Shown: positions 1 to 12,127, counted from the stretch's first letter. The stretch: DNA of 64,000 nucleotides from Archivesica marissinica (GCA_014843695.1 CM026403.1:73424152-73488151); one strand, 5' to 3'. Made by a program: numbers and translations. Notes: generated by a model not told the origin, from the letters alone.

Positions 1-562
1 TAGGACTGGATGAACTGTACTGTAGGACTGGATGAACTGTAGGACTGGATTAACTGTAGGACTGGATGAACTGTAGGACTGGATGAACTGAACTGTAGGT
101 CTGGATGAACTGAACTGTAGGACTAGATGAACTGTAGGACTAGATGAACTGTAGGACTAGATGAACTGTAGGACTGGATGAACTGAACTGTAGGACTGGA
201 TGAACTGTAGGACTAGATGAACTGTAGGACTGGATGAACTGTAGGACTGGATGAACTGTAGGACTGGATGAACTGTAGGACAGGATGAACTGTAGGTCTG
301 GATGAACTGTAGGACTGGATGAACTGTAGGTCTGGATGAACTGCAGGACTGAATGAACTGAACTGTAGGACTGGATGAACTGAACTGTAGGACTGGATGA
401 ACTGTAGGACTGGATGAACTGAACTGTAGGTCTGGATGAACTGAACTGTAGGACTAGATGAACTGTAGGACTGTATGACTGGATGAACTGAACTGTAGGG
501 CTAGGTGAACTGTAGGACTGGATGAAATGAACTGTAGGACAGGATGAACTGAACTGTAGGAC
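1..562. repeat. Minisatellite, 17-bp unit with 22-bp variants
   Basis: Tandem copies of a 17-bp unit (AACTGTAGGACTGGATG). Many copies are lengthened to 22 bp by a duplicated AACTG. The array continues off the left edge of the window and ends at a degenerate junction near 560. Minus-strand reading frames through it are open only because the unit lacks stop codons; they repeat every 17 residues and are not genes. Confidence 0.95.
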
Positions 563-607
563 AATATTAGACAACATGACTGGACTGGACAAGACTGGAC
601 AAACAGC

Positions 608-720
608 ACTATATTTTGTTGCAGGACTGGACTATACAACCAGTCTATATTGGGTTGCAGGACCGGACTGTACAACAGTCTATACTGGGCTGCAATACTG
701 TACTATACAACCAGTCTATA
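608..720. repeat. Left margin of the next array: 36-bp units
   Basis: About three copies of a 36-bp unit of the type GTTGCAGGACTGGACTATAC followed by AACCAGTCTATATTGG. The same 36-bp form reappears on the far side of the 23-bp core at 3531-4195. The 23-bp core unit equals this unit with a 13-bp segment missing, so the margins probably keep the older, longer repeat. Confidence 0.8.
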
Positions 721-3530
721 CTGGACTGTCCAAGAAGTCTATACTGGACTGTCCAGGAAGTCTATACTGGACTGTGCAACATGTCTATACTGGACTGTCC
801 AAGAAGTCTATACTGGACTGTCCAACACGTCTATACTGGGCTGTGCAAGAAGTCTACACTGGACTGTCCAAGAAGTCTATACTGGACTGTCCAACAAGTC
901 TATACTGGGCTGTGCAACAAGTCTATACTGGACTGTACAACAAGTCTATACTGGGCTGTGCAAATAGTCCATACTGGACTGTACAACAAGTCTATACTGG
1001 GATGTGCAACAAGTCTATACTGGACTGTACAACAAGTCTATACTGGACTGTCCAAGAAGTCAATACTGGACTGTGCAACAAGTCTATACTGGACTGTACA
1101 ACAAGTCTATACTGGACTGTACAACCAGTCTATACTGGACTGTACAACAAGTCTATACTGGAATGTGCAACAAGTATATACTGGGCTGTGCAACAAGTCT
1201 ATACTGGACTGTACAACAAGTATATACTGGAATTTGCAAGACGTCTATACTGGACTGTGCAACAAGTCTATACTGGACTGTACAACAAGTCTATACTGGA
1301 CTGTACAACAAGTCTATACTGGAATGTGCAACAAGTATATACTGGGCTGTGCAACAAGTCTATACTGGACTGTACAACAAGTATATACTGGAATTTGCAA
1401 GACGTCTATACTGGACTGTGCAACAAGTCTATACTGGACTGTACAACAAGTCTATACTGGACTGTACAACAAGTCTATACTGGACTGTACAACAAGTCTA
1501 TACTGGACTGTCCAGGAAGTCTATACTGGACTGTGCAACAAGTCTATACTGGAATGTCCATGAAGTCTATATTGGACTGTGCAACAAGTCTATACTGGAC
1601 TGTGCAACAAGTCTATACTGGACTGTCCAAGAAGTATATACTGGACTGTGCAACAAGTTATACTGGATGTCCAGGAAGTTATACTGTGCTGTGCAACAGT
1701 CTATCTGGACTGGCAACAAGTATATACTGGACTGTACAACAAGTCTATACTGGACTGTACAACAAGTCTATACTGGGCTGGAACAGTCTATACTGGACTG
1801 TGCAACAATCATACTGGACTGTGCAACAAGTATATACTGGACTTGCAACAAGTCTGTACTGGACTGTGCAAAGTCAATACTGGACTGTGCAACAAGTCTA
1901 TACTGGCTATGCAACAAGTCTATACTGGACTGTGCAACAAGTCTATACTGGACTGTACAACAAGTTATACTGGAATTGCAAGACGTCTATACTGGACTGT
2001 ACAACAAGTCTATACTGGACTGTACAACAAGTCTATACTGGACTGTACAACAAGTCTATACTGGACTGTCCAGGAAGTCTATACTGGACTGTGCAACAAG
2101 TCTATACTGGAATGTCCATGAAGTCTATATTGGACTGTGCAACAAGTCTATACTGGACTGTGCAACAAGTTATACTGGACTGTCAAAAGTTATACTGGAT
2201 GTGCAACAAGTCTATACTGGACTGTCCAGGAAGTCTATACTGTGCTGTGCAACAAGTCTATGCTGGACTGTGCAACAAGTATATACTGGACTGTACAACA
2301 AGTCTATACTGGACTGTACAACAAGTCTATACTGGGCTGTGCAACAAGTCTATACTGGACTGTGCAACAAATCAATACTGGACTGTGCAACAAGTATATA
2401 CTGGACTATGCAACAAGTCTGTACTGGACTGTGCAACAAGTCAATACTGGACTGTGCAACAAGTCTATACTGGGCTATGCAACAAGTCTATACTGGACTG
2501 TGCAACAAGTCTATACTGGACTGTACAACAAGTTTATACTGGAATGTGCAAGACGTCTATACTGGACTGTCAAAGTCTATACTGGACTGTACAACAAGTC
2601 TATACTGGACTGTACAACAAGTCTATACTGGACTGTACAACAAGTCTATACTGGACTGTCCAGGAAGTCTATACTGGACTGTGCAACAAGTCTATACTGG
2701 AATGTCCATGAAGTCTATATTGGACTGTGCAACAAGTCTATACTGGACTGTGCAACAAGTCTATACTGGATATACTGGACTGTGCAACAAGTCTATACTG
2801 GACTGTGCAACAAGTCTATACTGGACTGTCCAGGAAGTCTATACTGTGCTGTGCAACAAGTCTATGCTGGACTGTGCAACAAGTATATACTGGACTGTAC
2901 AACAAGTCTATACTGGACTGTACAACAAGTCTATACTGGGCTGTGCAACAAGTATATACTGGACTGTGCAACAAATCAATACTGGACTGTGCAACAAGTA
3001 TATACTGGACTATGCAACAAGTCTATACTGGACTGTGCAACAAGTCTATACTGGACTGTGCAACAAGTCTATACTGGGCTATGCAACAAGTCTATACTGG
3101 ACTGTGCAACAAGTCTATACTGGACTGTACAACAGGTCTATACTGGACTGTACAACAAGTCTATACTGGACTGTCCATGAAGTCAATACTGGACTGTGCA
3201 ACAAGTCTATACTGGACTGTCCAAGAAGTATATACTGGACTGTCCAACAAGTCTATACTGGACTGTCCAACAAGTCTATACTGGACTGTGCAACAAGTCT
3301 ATACTGGACTATCCAAGAAGTCTATACTGGACTGTCCAACAAGTCTATACTGGACTGTACAACATGTCTATACTGGGCTGTGCAACACGTCTATACTGGA
3401 CTGTGCAACAAGTCTATACTGGACTGTCCAGGAAGTCAATACTGGGCTGTGCAACAAGTCTATACTGGACTGTGCAACAAGTATATACTGGGCTGTGCAA
3501 CAAGTCTATACTGGACTGCGCAACAAGTCA
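721..3530. repeat. Minisatellite, 23-bp unit, about 120 copies
   Basis: Tandem 23-bp units (core GTCTATACTGGACTGT followed by variants of RCAACAA). The unit contains no stop codon in any of the three plus-strand frames, so a 69-base, 23-residue periodic ORF runs for hundreds of codons in all three frames at once. This explains the apparent 1076- and 711-residue proteins, which are not credible genes. Variant blocks recur, for example a block at about 1508, 2068 and 2668, indicating local segmental duplications of about 0.56-0.60 kb. Confidence 0.95.
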
Positions 3531-4195
3531 ATAAATGCACAACAAATCTATACAGGGCTGCAGTACTGGACTGTGCAACAAGTCTATGCAGGGCTGCAGT
3601 ACTGGACTGTGCAACAAGTCTATACAGGGCTGCAGTACTGGACTGTGCAACAAGTCTATACAGGGCTGCGGGACTGGATTGTACAACCAGTCTATACTTG
3701 GCTGCAGTACTGGACTGTGCAACACGTCTATGCTGGGCTGCAGTACTGGACTGTGCAACAAGTCTATACAGGGCTGCAGGACTGGATTGTACAACCAGTC
3801 TATACTTGGCTGCAGTACTGGACTGTGCAACAAGTCTATGCTGGGCTACAGGACTGGATTGTACAACCAGTCTATACAGGGCTGCAGTACTGGACTGTGC
3901 AACAAGTATATACAGGGCTGCAGTACTGGACTGTGCAACAAGTCTATACAGGGCTGCAGGACTGGATTGTACAACCAGTCTATACAGGGCTGCAGTACTG
4001 GACTGTGCAACAAGTCTATACAGGGCTGCAGTACTGGACTGTGCAACAAGTCTATGCTGGGCTGCAGGACTGGATTGTACAACCAGTCTATACTTGGCTG
4101 CAGGACTGGACTGCACAACAAGTCTATACTGGATTGTACAACCAGTCTCTGCTGGGCTGCAGGCTGGATTGCACTGCCAGTCAAGACAGGACTAC
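3531..4195. repeat. Minisatellite, 36-bp unit (PstI-containing)
   Basis: About 18 copies of a 36-bp unit, each normally with a CTGCAG site, related to the 23-bp array by an extra 13-bp GGGCTGCAGTACT-type segment. Because 36 is a multiple of three, each frame has a 12-residue periodic translation; open frames occur on both strands and are artefacts. Confidence 0.93.
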
Positions 4196-4534
4196 TGGAC
4201 TGTACATGGCTACTGGACTGAAAAGGCATTCTAAAGGACTATTATGTATTATTAATTTGGTAATAAAAATGTGTTTAAACAACCTGCCATAATCAATGCA
4301 ATTCCACAGTCCAGCAGAGTGTGCTTGTGCTGTATTTGTAAATAGAGACAGTAACAGTACATGTGTTTTATGGAATGCTCAGTCCAGCAGAGTGTGCTGT
4401 ATTTGTAAATAGAGACAGTAACAGTATTGTAGTAGGCATTTACTTGAGACATCTGCATATTCGGCTGACCTTAGGTCATATACGAAGTTACAATCAGTAT
4501 AAGGCCGTTCTAACTTGATGTTTTAATCAAATCC
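4196..4534. other. Intergenic; contains a local duplication
   Basis: No gene is visible. A roughly 55-bp segment (TGTATTTGTAAATAGAGACA and flanks) occurs twice at about 4307-4436 and again at 5236-5333. This is a short dispersed or duplicated sequence of unknown type. Confidence 0.6.
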
Positions 4535-4605
4535 GATTGATGGCGCAGTGGTAATGCCACTAATTATGACGGTAGATGTCCCGGGTTCGATCCCCGAAAA
4601 GGTAA
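4535..4605 (+). repeat. tRNA-like sequence or SINE head
   Basis: It has a good pol III A box (TGGCGCAGTGGT, 4541-4552) and B box (GGTTCGATCCC, 4584-4594) at tRNA-like spacing. I cannot pair convincing acceptor arms and an AT-rich tract follows, so it is more likely a SINE head or tRNA pseudogene than a functional tRNA. Confidence 0.5.
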
Positions 4606-5047
4606 AATTTTATTTTTATTATTTCTTGATTTTATATAACAAACTCTCAAAATTTTATAGCACAAACTCTCGCTCTGCACGATTTTATTAACATTCATTG
4701 ATTGGCCGACTGAGGTAGTGATTACCATACATGGCTCGGATACAGAGGATACCGATTCGGCATATGAGTGTGGCAGCTCCACTGACACAACGAGCGAAGA
4801 TGGATCGTAATTTTGAAATTGCATGATGCTCGTAAAATTGTATAAGTTGTGTTGTAGAAAAATAAAATAAAATATCATAAAAATAAGAAATAAAAAATAA
4901 GAAATAAAACACATACTAGCATCAAAATGGAAATCGGGAAACATTGATTTAAAATATAAAGAATATAACTGAAATAATTTATAAATAAATATCTATATCA
5001 TCGTAATAAAAAATCTTTCTTTTTATTTTTGTAACTTCGCAATTGTT
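4606..5047. other. AT-rich spacer with a short acidic open frame
   Basis: No recognised gene. One plus-strand frame is open from about 4661 to a TAA at about 4809-4811; its last 25 codons are strongly Asp/Ser/Thr/Glu-rich. It has no start codon context or recognised domain and could be a relic exon or chance. Confidence 0.3.
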
Positions 5048-5132
5048 AAGCAGTGAGGATTCGAACCCACGCGAACTAGCTCATTTCATTTGAGTTTAGT
5101 ATCAACCCTTTAGACCGTTCGGCTACCGGCGC
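5048..5132 (-). repeat. tRNA-Leu/Ser-like pseudogene or SINE head
   Basis: Read on the minus strand it has an A box (TAGCCGAACGGT, at 5114-5125) and a B box (GGGTTCGAATCC, at 5057-5068). The A/B spacing is long, as in class II (Leu/Ser) tRNAs. The acceptor stem does not pair and the T stem has mismatches, so it is probably a pseudogene or SINE fragment. Confidence 0.5.
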
Positions 5133-5333
5133 TTGCGTTCATTGCACAGAGTACATACATTCATGAAGTTATTTAATTACTTTACCGCTGTAATTGAAGA
5201 CTGTAATTTATGATAATGTCTCAAGTAAATGCCTACATACAATACATGTGTTTTATGGAATGCTCAGTCCAGCAGTGTGCTGTATTTGTACATAGAGACA
5301 GTAACAGTACATGTGTTTATAGAATGCTCAGCT

Positions 5334-5689
5334 TTAATCACCTACCAGTGTAACATATTAGCACAACAAACTTTTACAGATTTATTCAAGCAGGAAAGAA
5401 TATTATTTGGTTAAACAGATCAATTCTAAAACACCAACATGTCATACTCAGATTACAGCTAATTGCTACATTTTAGATTTAGATTAAAAATAAGGTATGG
5501 AAACACATTTTATATGTCATAATGAAATCGATTATCAACCTGCCTACAACCAGAGCAAATGAATTAACAGATAAACTCCATGTTTTTCAGACTGGTAGTT
5601 ATTGCTATTACAAACATCTTAGCAGTGGTGACCTATAATCAAGCAGAACAAATTTTGCTCATACAAATTGTGAGAAGAGATGACCATGG
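5334..5689. other. Intergenic, nothing recognised
   Basis: AT-rich sequence without a credible ORF, RNA gene or clear repeat. A short frame starting at 5580 runs into the degenerate edge of the next array and is not supported. Confidence 0.5.
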
Positions 5690-8600
5690 GTTCAGCCCAG
5701 AGACAGAAACAATTGTCTTGCAACCAGCCAAGAGAATGACACAACAATTGGCATGCAGAGATAACCAAGGTGTCAAACACATATGTTAAGAAGAGAACAG
5801 CAGAACATATTGTGAGCTATAGTCCAGAGACAGTTAATCTTATCTTGCAACAAGGAAACAACAGAACAACCAGTGAGCAGAGATGCCCTATAGTCCAGAG
5901 ACAGTTAAACTCATCTTGTAACAAGGGAACGGCAGAACAACCATAGAGCAGAGATGCCCTATAGTCCAGAGACAGTTAAACTCATCTTGCAACAAGAGAA
6001 CAGCAGAACAACCATAGAGCAGAGATGCCCTATAGTCCAGAGACAGTTAAACTCATCTTGCAACAAGAGAACAGCAGAACAACCATAGCGCAGAGATGCC
6101 CTATAGTCCAGAGACAGTTAATCTCATATTGCAACAAGAGAACAGCAGAACAACCATAGAGCAGAGATGCCCTATAGTCCAGAGACAGTTAATCTCATCT
6201 TGCAACAAGGGAATGGCAGAACAACCCATGAGCAGAGATGCCCTATAGTCCAGAGACAGTTAAACTCATCTTGCAACAAGGGAACGGCATAACAACCCAT
6301 GAGCAGAGATGCCCTATAGTCCAGAGACAGTTAAACTCATCTTGCAACAAGGGAATGGCAGAACAACCATAGAGCAGAGATACCCTATAGTCCAGAGACA
6401 GTTAAACTCATCTTGCAACAAGGGAACGGCAGAACAACCCATGAGCAGAGATGCCCTATAGTCCAGAGACAGTTAAACTCATTTTGCAACAAGGGAACGG
6501 CAGAACAACCATAGAGCAGAGATGCCCTATAGTCCAGAGACAGTTAAACTCATCTTGCAACAAGGGAACGGCAGAACAACCATAGAGCAGAGATGCCCTA
6601 TAGTCCAGAGACAGTTAAACTCATCTTGCAACAAGGGAACGGCAGAACAACCAGTGAGCAGAGATGCCCTATAGTCCAGAGACAGTTAAACTCATCTTGC
6701 AACAAGGGAACGGCAGAACAACCATAGAGCAGAGATGCCCTATAGTCCAGAGACAGTTAAACTCATCTTGCAACAAGGGAACAGCCGAACAACCATAGAG
6801 CAGAGATGCCCTATAGACCAGAGACAGTTAAACTCATCTTGCAACAAGAGAACAGCAGAACAACCATAGAGTAGAGATGCCCTATAGTCCAGAGACAGTT
6901 AATCTCATCTTGCAACAAGAGAACAGCAGAACAACCGTAGAGCAGAGATGCCCTATAGTCCAGAGACAGTTAAACTCATCTTGCAACAAGGGAACGGCAG
7001 AACAACCATAGAGCAGAGATGCCCTATAGTCCAGAGACAGTTAAACTCATCTTGCAACAAGGGAACGGCATAACAACCCATGAGCAGAGATGCCCTATAG
7101 TCCAGAGACAGTTAATCTCATCTTGCAACAAGAGAACAGCAGAACAACCATAGAGCAGAGATGCCCTATAGTCCAGAGACAGTTAAACTCATCTTGCAAC
7201 AAGGGAACGGCATAACAACCCATGAGCAGAGATGCCCTATAGTCCAGAGACAGCTAATCTCATATTGCAACAAGAGAACAGCAGAACAACCATAGAGCAG
7301 AGATGCCCTATAGTACAGAGACAGTTAAACTCATCTTGCAACAAGAGAACAGCAGAACAACCATAGCGCAGAGATGCCCTATAGTCCAGAGACAGTTAAT
7401 CTCATATTGCAACAAGAGAACAGCAGAACAACCATAGAGCAGAGATGCCCTATAGTCCAGAGACAGTTAATTTCATCTTGCAACAAGGGAACGGCAGAAC
7501 AACCCATGAGCAGAGATGCCCTATAGTCCAGAGACAGTTAAACTCATCTTGCAACAAGGGAACGGCATAACAACCCATGAGCAGAGATGCCCTATAGTCC
7601 AGAGACAGTTAATCTCATCTTGCAACGAGAGAACAGCAGAACAACCATAGAGCAGAGATGCCCTATAGTCCAGAGACAGTTAAACTCATCTTGCAACAAG
7701 GGAACGGCAGAACAACCCATGAGCAGAGATGCCCTATAGTCCAGAGACAGTTAAACTCATCTTGCAACAAGGGAATGGCAGAACAACCATAGAGCAGAGA
7801 TACCCTATAGTCCAGAGACAGTTAAACTCATCTTGCAACAAGGGAACGGCAGAACAACCCATGAGCAGAGATGCCCTATAGTTCAGAGACAGTTAAACTC
7901 ATCTTGCAACAAGGGAACGGCAGAACAACCATAGAGCAGAGATGCCCTATAGTCCAGAGACAGTTAAACTCATCTTGCAACAAGGGAACGGCAGAACAAC
8001 CATAGAGCAGAGATGCCCTATAGTCCAGAGACAGTTAAACTCATCTTGCAACAAGGGAACGGCAGAACACCAGTGAGCAGAGATGCCCTATAGTCCAGAG
8101 ACAGTTAAACTCATCTTGCAACAAGGGAACGGCAGAACAACCATAGAGCAGAGATGCCCTATAGTCCAGAGACAGTTAAACTCATCTTGCAACAAGGGAA
8201 CAGCCGAACAACCATAGAGCAGAGATGCCCTATAGTCCAGAGACAGTTAAACTCATCTTGCAACAAGAGAACAGCAGAACAACCATAGAGTAGAGATGCC
8301 CTATAGTCCAGAGACAGTTAAACTCATCTTGCAACAAGGGAACGGCATAACAACCCATGAGCAGAGATGCCCTATAGTCCAGAGACAGTTAATCTCATCT
8401 TGCAACAAGAGAACAGCAGAACAACCATAGAGCAGAGATGCCCTATAGTACAGAGACAGTTAAACTCATCTTGCAACAAGAGAACAGCAGAACAACCATA
8501 GCGCAGAGATGCCCTATAGTCCAGAGACAGTTAATCTCATATTGCAGCAAGAGAACAGCAGAACAACCATAGAGCAGAGATGCCCTATAGTCCAGAGACA

Positions 8601-10592
8601 GTTAATCTCATCTTGCAACAAGGGAACGGCAGAACAACCCATGAGCAGAGATGCCCTATAGTCCAGAGACAGTTAAACTCATCTTGCAACAAGGGAACGG
8701 CAGAACAACCATAGAGCAGAGATGCCCTATAGTCCAGAGACAGTTAAACTCATCTTGCAACAAGGGAACGGCATAACAACCATAGAGCAGAGATGCCCTA
8801 TAGTCCAGAGACAGTTAAACTCATCTTGCAACAAGGGAACGGCAGAACAACCCAGTGAGCAGAGATGCCCTATAGTCCAGAGACAGTTAAACTCATCTTG
8901 CAACAAGGGAACGGCAGAACAACCATAGAGCAGAGATGCCCTATAGTCCAGAGACAGTTAAACTCATCTTGCAACAAGGGAACAGCAGAACAACCATAGA
9001 GCAGAGATGCCCTATAGTCCAGAGACAGTTAAACTCATCTTGCAACAAGGGAACGGCAGAACAACCCATGAGCAGAGATGCCCTATAGTCCAGAGACAGT
9101 TAAACTCATCTTGCAACAAGGGAACGGCAGAACAACCATAGAGCAGAGATGCCCTATAGTCCAGAGACAGTTAAACTCATCTTGCAACAAGGGAACGGCA
9201 GAACAACCATAGAGCAGAGATGCCCTATAGTCCAGAGACAGTTAAACTCATCTTGCAACAAGGGAACGGCAGAACAACCCAGAGCAGAGATGCCCTATAG
9301 TCCAGAGACAGTTAAACTCATCTTGCAACAAGGGAACGGCAGAACAACCATAGAGCAGAGATGCCCTATAGTCCAGAGACAGTTAAACTCATCTTGCAAC
9401 AAGGGAACAGCAGAACAACCATAGAGCAGAGATGCCCTATAGTCCAGAGACAGTTAAACTCATCTTGCAACAAGGGAACAGCAGAACAACCATAGAGCAG
9501 AGATGCCTTATAGTCCAGAGACAATTAAACTCATCTTGCAACAAGAGAACAGCAGAACAACCATAGAGTAGAGATGCCCTATAGTCCAGAGACAGTTAAT
9601 CTCATCTTGCAACAAGAGAACAGCAGAACAACCATAGAGCGAGATGCCCTATAGTCCAGAGACAGTTAAACTCATCTTGCAACAAGGGAACGGCAGAGCA
9701 ACCCATGAGCAGAGATGCCCTATAGTCCAGAGACAGTTAAACTCATCTTGCAACAAGGGAACGGCAGAACAACCATAGAGCAGAGATGCGCTATAGTCCA
9801 GAGACAGTTAAACTCATCTTGCAACAAGGGAACGGCAGAACAACCATAGAGCAGAGATGCCCTATAGTCCAGAGACAGTTAAACTCATCTTGCAACAAGG
9901 GAACGGCAGAACAACCCATGAGCAGAGATGCCCTATAGTCCAGAGACAGTTAAACTCATCTTGCAACAAGGGAACGGCAGAACAACCCATGAGCAGAGAT
10001 GCCCTATAGTCCAAATACAGTTAAACTCATCTTGCAACAAGAGAACAGCAGAACAACCATAGAGCAGAGATGCCCTATAGTCCAGAGACAGTTAAACTCA
10101 TCTTGCAACAAGGGAACGGCAGAACAACCATAGAGCAGAGATGCCCTATAGTCCAGAGACAGTTAAACTCATCTTGCAACAAAAGAACAGCAGAACAACC
10201 ATAGAGCAGAGATGCCCTATAGTCCAGAGACAGTTAAACTCATATTGCAACAAGGGAACGGCAGAACAACCCATGAGCAGAGATGCCCTATAGTACAGAG
10301 ACAGTTAAACTCATCTTGCAACAAGGGAATGGCAGAACAACCCATGAGCAGAGATGCCCTATAGTCCAGAGACAGTTAAACTCATCTTGCAACAAAAGAA
10401 CAGCAGAACAACCATAGAGCAGAGATGCCCTATAGTCCAGAGACAGTTAAACTCATCTTGCAACAAGAGAACAGCAGAACAACCACAGAGCAGAGATGCC
10501 CTATAGTCCAGAGACAGTTAAACTCATCTTGCAACGAGGGAACGACAGAACAACCATAGAGCAGAGATGCCCTATAGTCCAGAGACAGTTAA
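5690..10592. repeat. Satellite/minisatellite, 71-bp unit, about 68 copies
   Basis: Tandem 71-bp units with the core CCTATAGTCCAGAGACAGTT followed by AAACTCATCTTGCAACAAG. The left edge (5690-5815) is degenerate. Diagnostic variants recur at long intervals: the CATAGCGCAG variant is at about 6088, 7366 and 8501, with spacings of 1278 and 1135 bp (18 and about 16 units). This shows higher-order duplication. Every unit carries a TTAA, and one of these was the target of the MITE at 10593. Short ORFs inside are artefacts. Confidence 0.95.
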
Positions 10593-10855
10593 CCCTTTCC
10601 CTCATGGAAGCACCTCTTGACGCCATTACCAATACGACATACATTGACAATGTAGTAGCCAAACCAATGTTCATAATAAAGGCCAGAATCTCATGTAGTC
10701 CCAGTAATATCTATGGAGGTGGGATAGATATGACGACTACTTATCCACTGCATGATAGCTAAATGGCTTACTTATCCACTGCATGATAGCTAAATGGCTG
10801 TTGTTTGTATGGAGATATAATAGTATATTAACCTAAATCTCTATGAAGGAAAGGG
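10593..10855. mobile_element. piggyBac-type MITE inserted in the 71-bp array
   Basis: A 263-bp non-autonomous element flanked on both sides by TTAA (10589-10592 and 10856-10859), the piggyBac target duplication. Terminal inverted repeats match at 14 of 16 positions: left CCCTTTCCCTCATGGA; right, reverse-complemented, CCCTTTCCTTCATAGA. The 71-bp unit resumes immediately after the right TTAA, so neighbouring units are perfect empty sites. It contains an internal direct repeat (ACTTATCCACTGCATGATAG, twice at about 10738-10797). A related copy lies at 34385-35031 and a relic at 11481-11540. It has no transposase, so any mobility would have to come from a piggyBac enzyme elsewhere. Confidence 0.88.
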
Positions 10856-10887
10856 TTAAACTCATCTTGCAACAAGGGAACAGCATA
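10856..10887. repeat. Remainder of the 71-bp unit split by the MITE
   Basis: The sequence resumes TTAAACTCATCTTGCAACAA as in every other unit of the array, then diverges into unique DNA. Confidence 0.85.
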
Positions 10888-11480
10888 CAGTCATGCTTAC
10901 AGCTGCATAGCACAAGGTGACTACATGATTAACACAATGCAACAGAATGGTTACTATGCATGTTGGGTAAAATAAAGGCTATAAATAGTTCAAACAATTG
11001 TAGCAGATGACAATTCATTATGTTTTGCTTATTTGGTAATATGTCATGGAAATGTATGCAGCATGACATATTTCACTGTTATTTTCAGCACTAGTGTGTA
11101 AAGAGTAAAATATCGAAGAGAAGTGGGTAGAGGTACTGGCTGCTTAACGACATCGGGCCAACCCAGATTAAGGACACGTCCGGTAGGTGAACCTACGGTT
11201 ACTGTTATATTACCTGTTACTAGATGTAGTAACAAATTGAGGCCCAGGCAGAGTAATCGATAATCAATTAATTGCCAAGATCAATATGGTATATATAAAC
11301 CCCATAAAGTTTGTTATAAAATGAATGCGTCGGGGGGGGGGGGGGGGAGGGGCTCAAAATATACACAATTTGTATAGCCAGTTAGAACAGTTACAAGTGA
11401 GTTTATCATGTAGCACGAGGAAAGCAATCATAAGTAGTATATGTACTGTTCCTTTCATCCGAGTACATCACTTTAACCAT
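10888..11480. other. Intergenic with a dispersed-repeat fragment and a poly-G tract
   Basis: No gene. The segment at about 10935-11050 (GGGTAAAATAAAGGCTATAA and flanks) resembles 52212-52310, so it belongs to a dispersed repeat. A run of about 16 G lies near 11332-11347. A minus-strand 63-codon frame at 11044-11235 has no recognisable features. Confidence 0.55.
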
Positions 11481-11540
11481 TGATTATGCTAGGTAAATGG
11501 CTGCCATATGTATGGAGATACGATAGCATATCAGCCTTCA
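11481..11540. mobile_element. Relic of the 10593-type MITE
   Basis: This segment resembles the right part of the MITE at 10593-10855 (TAAATGGCTG ... TATGGAGATA). It is cut off by the SINE that starts immediately after it. Confidence 0.55.
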
Positions 11541-11542
11541 TT

Positions 11543-11780
11543 GTGGAAGTCGTGATAACGCAGTTGTAGCACGTTCGCTTCAGGTACAAAAGGCCCAGAG
11601 TTTGAGTCCCGCTGGAGCCATTACGATTGTGTCATTAGGCAGGGCATTTAAATTCCATGTTGACTATTTTCTCTTCCTCGTGGCGATGGATTCCATCAGG
11701 AATGAGGTCTCGAGAGTGATCAATATAAGTTGCTTTAAGAACTTGTTTCGCAATCATGCTAAAAATAAATTTGTATGAAC
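11543..11780 (+). mobile_element. tRNA-derived SINE, family 1
   Basis: The head is tRNA-like, with an A-box region (GATAACGCAGTTGTAGCACG from about 11554) and a B box (GAGTTTGAGTCCC, about 11598-11610). A conserved body (ATTCCATCAGGAATGAGGTC) and an AT-rich tail follow. A second copy lies in the opposite orientation at 12128-12338, and a body fragment at 31838-31905. Confidence 0.75.
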
Positions 11781-12127
11781 TATTATGTCTCTTATGAGGG
11801 ACATGGCTACGTTTTCATCAATTCAGTTCAGTACCCAGCTGTAGCATAATGTCACATGGAGTATGTCTTAGTGGAGGGAGGGGGGGGGGTGCTCAACAGG
11901 ATTTGGACTGTTTACAACACATTCGGCACTTATCAATCAAGACAATACAGAGTCCAAGTTATAATCCTTGTGGTACATCATAATGTCATTGACCTACAAG
12001 AAAAACTTTGAAAAGCCAAGTTTGGAGACACATACAGCAAATTATCTTTTCTGTGAACAGATGACACCAAAGAACACAAAAATAGGTTGAATTTGGTTTA
12101 TAATTTATACAAATTTATATTAGCTCA
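11781..12127. other. Spacer between two inverted SINE copies
   Basis: No gene. It includes a poly-G tract at about 11880-11889. The inverted SINE arms on either side could allow a long hairpin in a transcript. Confidence 0.5.

Noticed and set aside
576..4292. Long plus-strand ORFs of up to 1076 residues
   Set aside because: They are 23- and 12-residue periodic translations of 23- and 36-bp minisatellites and are open in several frames at once.
4535..5132. Functional tRNA genes
   Set aside because: A and B boxes are present but acceptor stems do not pair; a SINE head or pseudogene is more likely.
10496..10762. 88-residue gene at the edge of the 71-bp array
   Set aside because: It is a fusion of repeat unit and MITE sequence created by the insertion.
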